From NCBI GenBank assembly GCA_036398175.1, contig DASWHL010000030.1, positions 1-6,719 of the forward strand: a stretch of 6,719 nt of DNA, read 5' to 3'. Source of the stretch: JAOTWJ01 sp036398175 (GTDB taxonomy: Bacteria; Gemmatimonadota; Gemmatimonadetes; Gemmatimonadales; GWC2-71-9). The notes under the pieces are model-generated. The model ran no database searches, was not told where the DNA came from, and saw only the letters and a list, made by a program, of their open reading frames with translations. Shown here one piece after another: positions 5,672 to 6,719 of the stretch (positions are counted from its first letter, which is position 1; every line of letters begins with the position of its first letter). A program made the translations under genes and the position numbers.

Positions 5672-5761
5672 CGCCGCTAGTTCGGACGATCCTGATCGCC
5701 GTCTGAGCTCGTGATGTAGAGCCGCCCGTAGATGCGAGATGCGGCCCGCGTCTACGAGGCA
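5672..5761. other. Intergenic region between convergent operons
   Basis: These 90 bases separate the precursor stop from the rarA stop on the other strand. I see no coding sequence here. It holds the hairpin at 5727-5756, a tandem AGATGCG pair at 5730-5743 that forms part of that hairpin, and a much weaker possible stem around 5684-5703. Confidence 0.8.
5727..5756. terminator. Putative bidirectional terminator hairpin
   Basis: CGTAGATGCG (5727-5736) can pair with CGCGTCTACG (5747-5756) over 10 bp, with one T-G wobble and a 10-nt loop. It sits midway between two genes that converge (precursor on plus, rarA on minus), where a shared terminator is expected. Neither side has a clear T-run, so it is not a textbook intrinsic terminator. 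Confidence 0.5.
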
Positions 5762-6719
5762 TTACGCGTCGCGCATCCCGCCTCCCGCCTCCCGTTTGAG
5801 TTTCTCCCACCACTCAATCCTCTCTTTCACGGTCTTCTCGTGTCCGAACTCCGTCGGCTCGTACCACTTCGCTCCCCGCAGCGCTTCCGGCAGATACTCC
5901 TGCGGCGCGTAGGCCTGCTCGGTATCGTGCGCATACTTGTATCCCGCCCCGTACCCCAGGTCTTGCATCAGGCCCGTCGGCGCGTTGCGGATGTGCAGCG
6001 GCACCGCCTCGGCGGGATGCTCCCTGGCCGCCTCCATCGCCCGCCCGAACGCCGCGTACACCCGGTTCGACTTGGGCGCCGTCGCCAGGTAGATCGTTGC
6101 CTCGGCCAGCGCCAGCTCCCCCTCCGGGCTCCCCAGGAAGTGATAGGCGTCCTTGGCCGCGAGCGCCACCGTCAGCGCCCGGGGATCGGCGAGCCCCACG
6201 TCCTCCGACGCGATCCGCACCAGCCGCCGCGCCAAGTAGAGCGGGTCTTCGCCCCCCGCCAGCATGCGCGCCAGCCAGTAGAGCGCGCCCTCCACGTCCG
6301 ACCCGCGCACCGCCTTGTGCAATGCCGAGATCAGATTGAAATGCTGCTCACCGGATTTGTCGTAGACCGGAAGCGGGCGTTCGAGGACCTGGAGGACAAC
6401 GTCGCGGGAGATAGGAGCTGGGAGTCGGGAGCCAGAGCTGTGTCTTAGGACTGCCTCGAGCGTGTTCAGAGCCCGTCTCGCATCTCCCTGAGCGTGCTGG
6501 ACGATCGCCTCGACAGCGTCGTCCGCCAGCGCTGTCCCCGGCTCCTGACTCCTAGCTCCTGCCTCCATCAGCGCTCGTCCGATGACCGTCCTGATATGCT
6601 CGTCGCTGAGGGGTTCGAGGACGAACACTCTACACCGCGACAGCAGCGCGCCGGTCAGCTCGAAGCTCGGGTTCTCCGTCGATGCGCCGATCAGCGTGAT
6701 CACGCCGTTCTCCACCCAG
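5762..6719 (-). CDS. rarA: RarA/MgsA replication-associated recombination ATPase (5' partial)
   Basis: The minus-strand frame is open from the window end to TAA at 5764-5762 and gives the C-terminal 318 residues. RarA is an AAA+ ATPase related to clamp loaders that acts at stalled replication forks. Seen, counted from the first residue in the window: sensor-1 block TLIGASTENPSFE (8-20), LLSRCRVFVLEPL with the Arg-finger region (25-37), the GDARRALNTLE helix, LISALHKAVRGS, ARRLVRIASEDVGLADPRAL, YLATAPKSNRVY, LHIRNAPTGLM, and the GYGAGYKYAHD...EYLPEAL...YYEPT-like ending (here KWYEPTEFG). Walker A and B lie beyond the window. Two linkers (EAGARSQEPGT and SSGSRLPAPIS) and the C-terminal AGGGMRDA are encoded by heptanucleotide repeats. 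It converges with the lasso operon and appears functionally unrelated to it. Confidence 0.96.
   Translation of the reverse strand, partial: WVENGVITLIGASTENPSFELTGALLSRCRVFVLEPLSDEHIRTVIGRALMEAGARSQEPGTALADDAVEAIVQHAQGDARRALNTLEAVLRHSSGSRLPAPISRDVVLQVLERPLPVYDKSGEQHFNLISALHKAVRGSDVEGALYWLARMLAGGEDPLYLARRLVRIASEDVGLADPRALTVALAAKDAYHFLGSPEGELALAEATIYLATAPKSNRVYAAFGRAMEAAREHPAEAVPLHIRNAPTGLMQDLGYGAGYKYAHDTEQAYAPQEYLPEALRGAKWYEPTEFGHEKTVKERIEWWEKLKREAGGGMRDA
5772..5792 (-). repeat. Heptanucleotide repeat cluster at the rarA 3' end
   Basis: On the rarA coding strand there are three tandem 7-mers: GGAGGCG twice and then GGATGCG. They encode the Glu-Ala-Gly-Gly-Gly-Met stretch just before the rarA stop. 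They have the same GGAGNNN form as the clusters at 6407-6434 and 6540-6567. Confidence 0.75.
6407..6434 (+). repeat. Heptanucleotide repeat cluster (GGAGNNN x4) inside rarA
   Basis: Four tandem 7-mers of the form GGAGNNN (units ending ATA, CTG, TCG and CCA) run on the plus strand, antisense to rarA. They encode the rarA linker SSGSRLPAPIS. The first 27 bases are an imperfect inverted copy of 6540-6566. Confidence 0.8.
6540..6567 (-). repeat. Heptanucleotide repeat cluster (GGAGNNN type) inside rarA
   Basis: Tandem 7-mers read on the minus strand as GGAGGCA, GGAGCTA, GGAGTCA and GGAGCC. They are in the rarA coding sense and encode EAGARSQEPG in a loop between conserved blocks. The unit matches the cluster at 6407-6434 in opposite orientation, 23 of 27 bases identical after reverse complement. 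Confidence 0.8.

Noticed and set aside
5684..5703. Possible small hairpin around CGATCCTGATCG after the precursor gene
   Set aside because: The stem is about 4 bp with a tight loop and a bulged extension. It is much weaker than the 10-bp hairpin at 5727-5756.
5730..5743. Tandem AGATGCG pair resembling a motif at 6476-6485 in rarA
   Set aside because: The rarA copy simply encodes the conserved GDARR residues, and the intergenic pair is part of the hairpin. The similarity is short and probably chance.
5732..6448. A 238-codon plus-strand open frame starting in the intergenic region
   Set aside because: It is antisense to unmistakable rarA coding sequence and shows no domain.

Overview
The window is very GC-rich bacterial DNA (roughly 70% G+C by eye), with tightly packed genes, GTG starts and ATGA/GTGA gene overlaps. 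No gene in it fixes the phylum. The style fits a high-GC soil or sediment lineage (for example Gemmatimonadota, Methylomirabilota/Rokubacteria, Acidobacteriota, Actinomycetota or a deltaproteobacterial group), and I do not claim more.

Layout. Positions 1-900 (+) hold the 3' end of a WbpM/CapD/FlaA1-type nucleotide-sugar 4,6-dehydratase with an unusual Arg-rich tail. Its stop codon overlaps (ATGA) the first gene of a complete lasso-peptide biosynthetic cassette on the same strand: nucleotidyltransferase (897-2012), PqqD-like leader-binding protein B1 (2021-2359), transglutaminase-like leader peptidase B2 (2319-2762), asparagine-synthetase-like cyclase C (2759-4531), HPr-kinase-like kinase K (4528-5451) and, last, a 52-residue precursor peptide A (5513-5671). 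A strong-looking sigma70-type promoter (TTGACA, 16 nt, TATGCT) overlaps the kinase stop codon and would serve the precursor gene alone. A hairpin at 5727-5756 separates this operon from a convergent rarA gene (5762-6719, minus strand, 5' end outside the window).

How the genes work together. B1 should bind the precursor leader (YxxPxL motif at residues 5-10), B2 should cut the leader off, and C should form the macrolactam between the new N-terminus and an acidic side chain, most simply G31 to D39 (9-membered ring). The product carries one Cys in the ring and one near the C-terminus, which suggests a ring-to-tail disulfide as in class III lasso peptides. The kinase and nucleotidyltransferase suggest phosphorylation, perhaps followed by sugar attachment, at the C-terminal end, where this peptide has Thr rather than the usual Ser. 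No exporter or isopeptidase gene is visible here.

The points most worth following up are the two-cysteine core with no Thr at leader position -2 for any 7-9-membered ring, the 13-C homopolymer in the kinase gene that could switch tailoring on and off, the precursor-specific promoter, and heptanucleotide repeat clusters inside rarA, two of which form a 27-bp imperfect inverted repeat.
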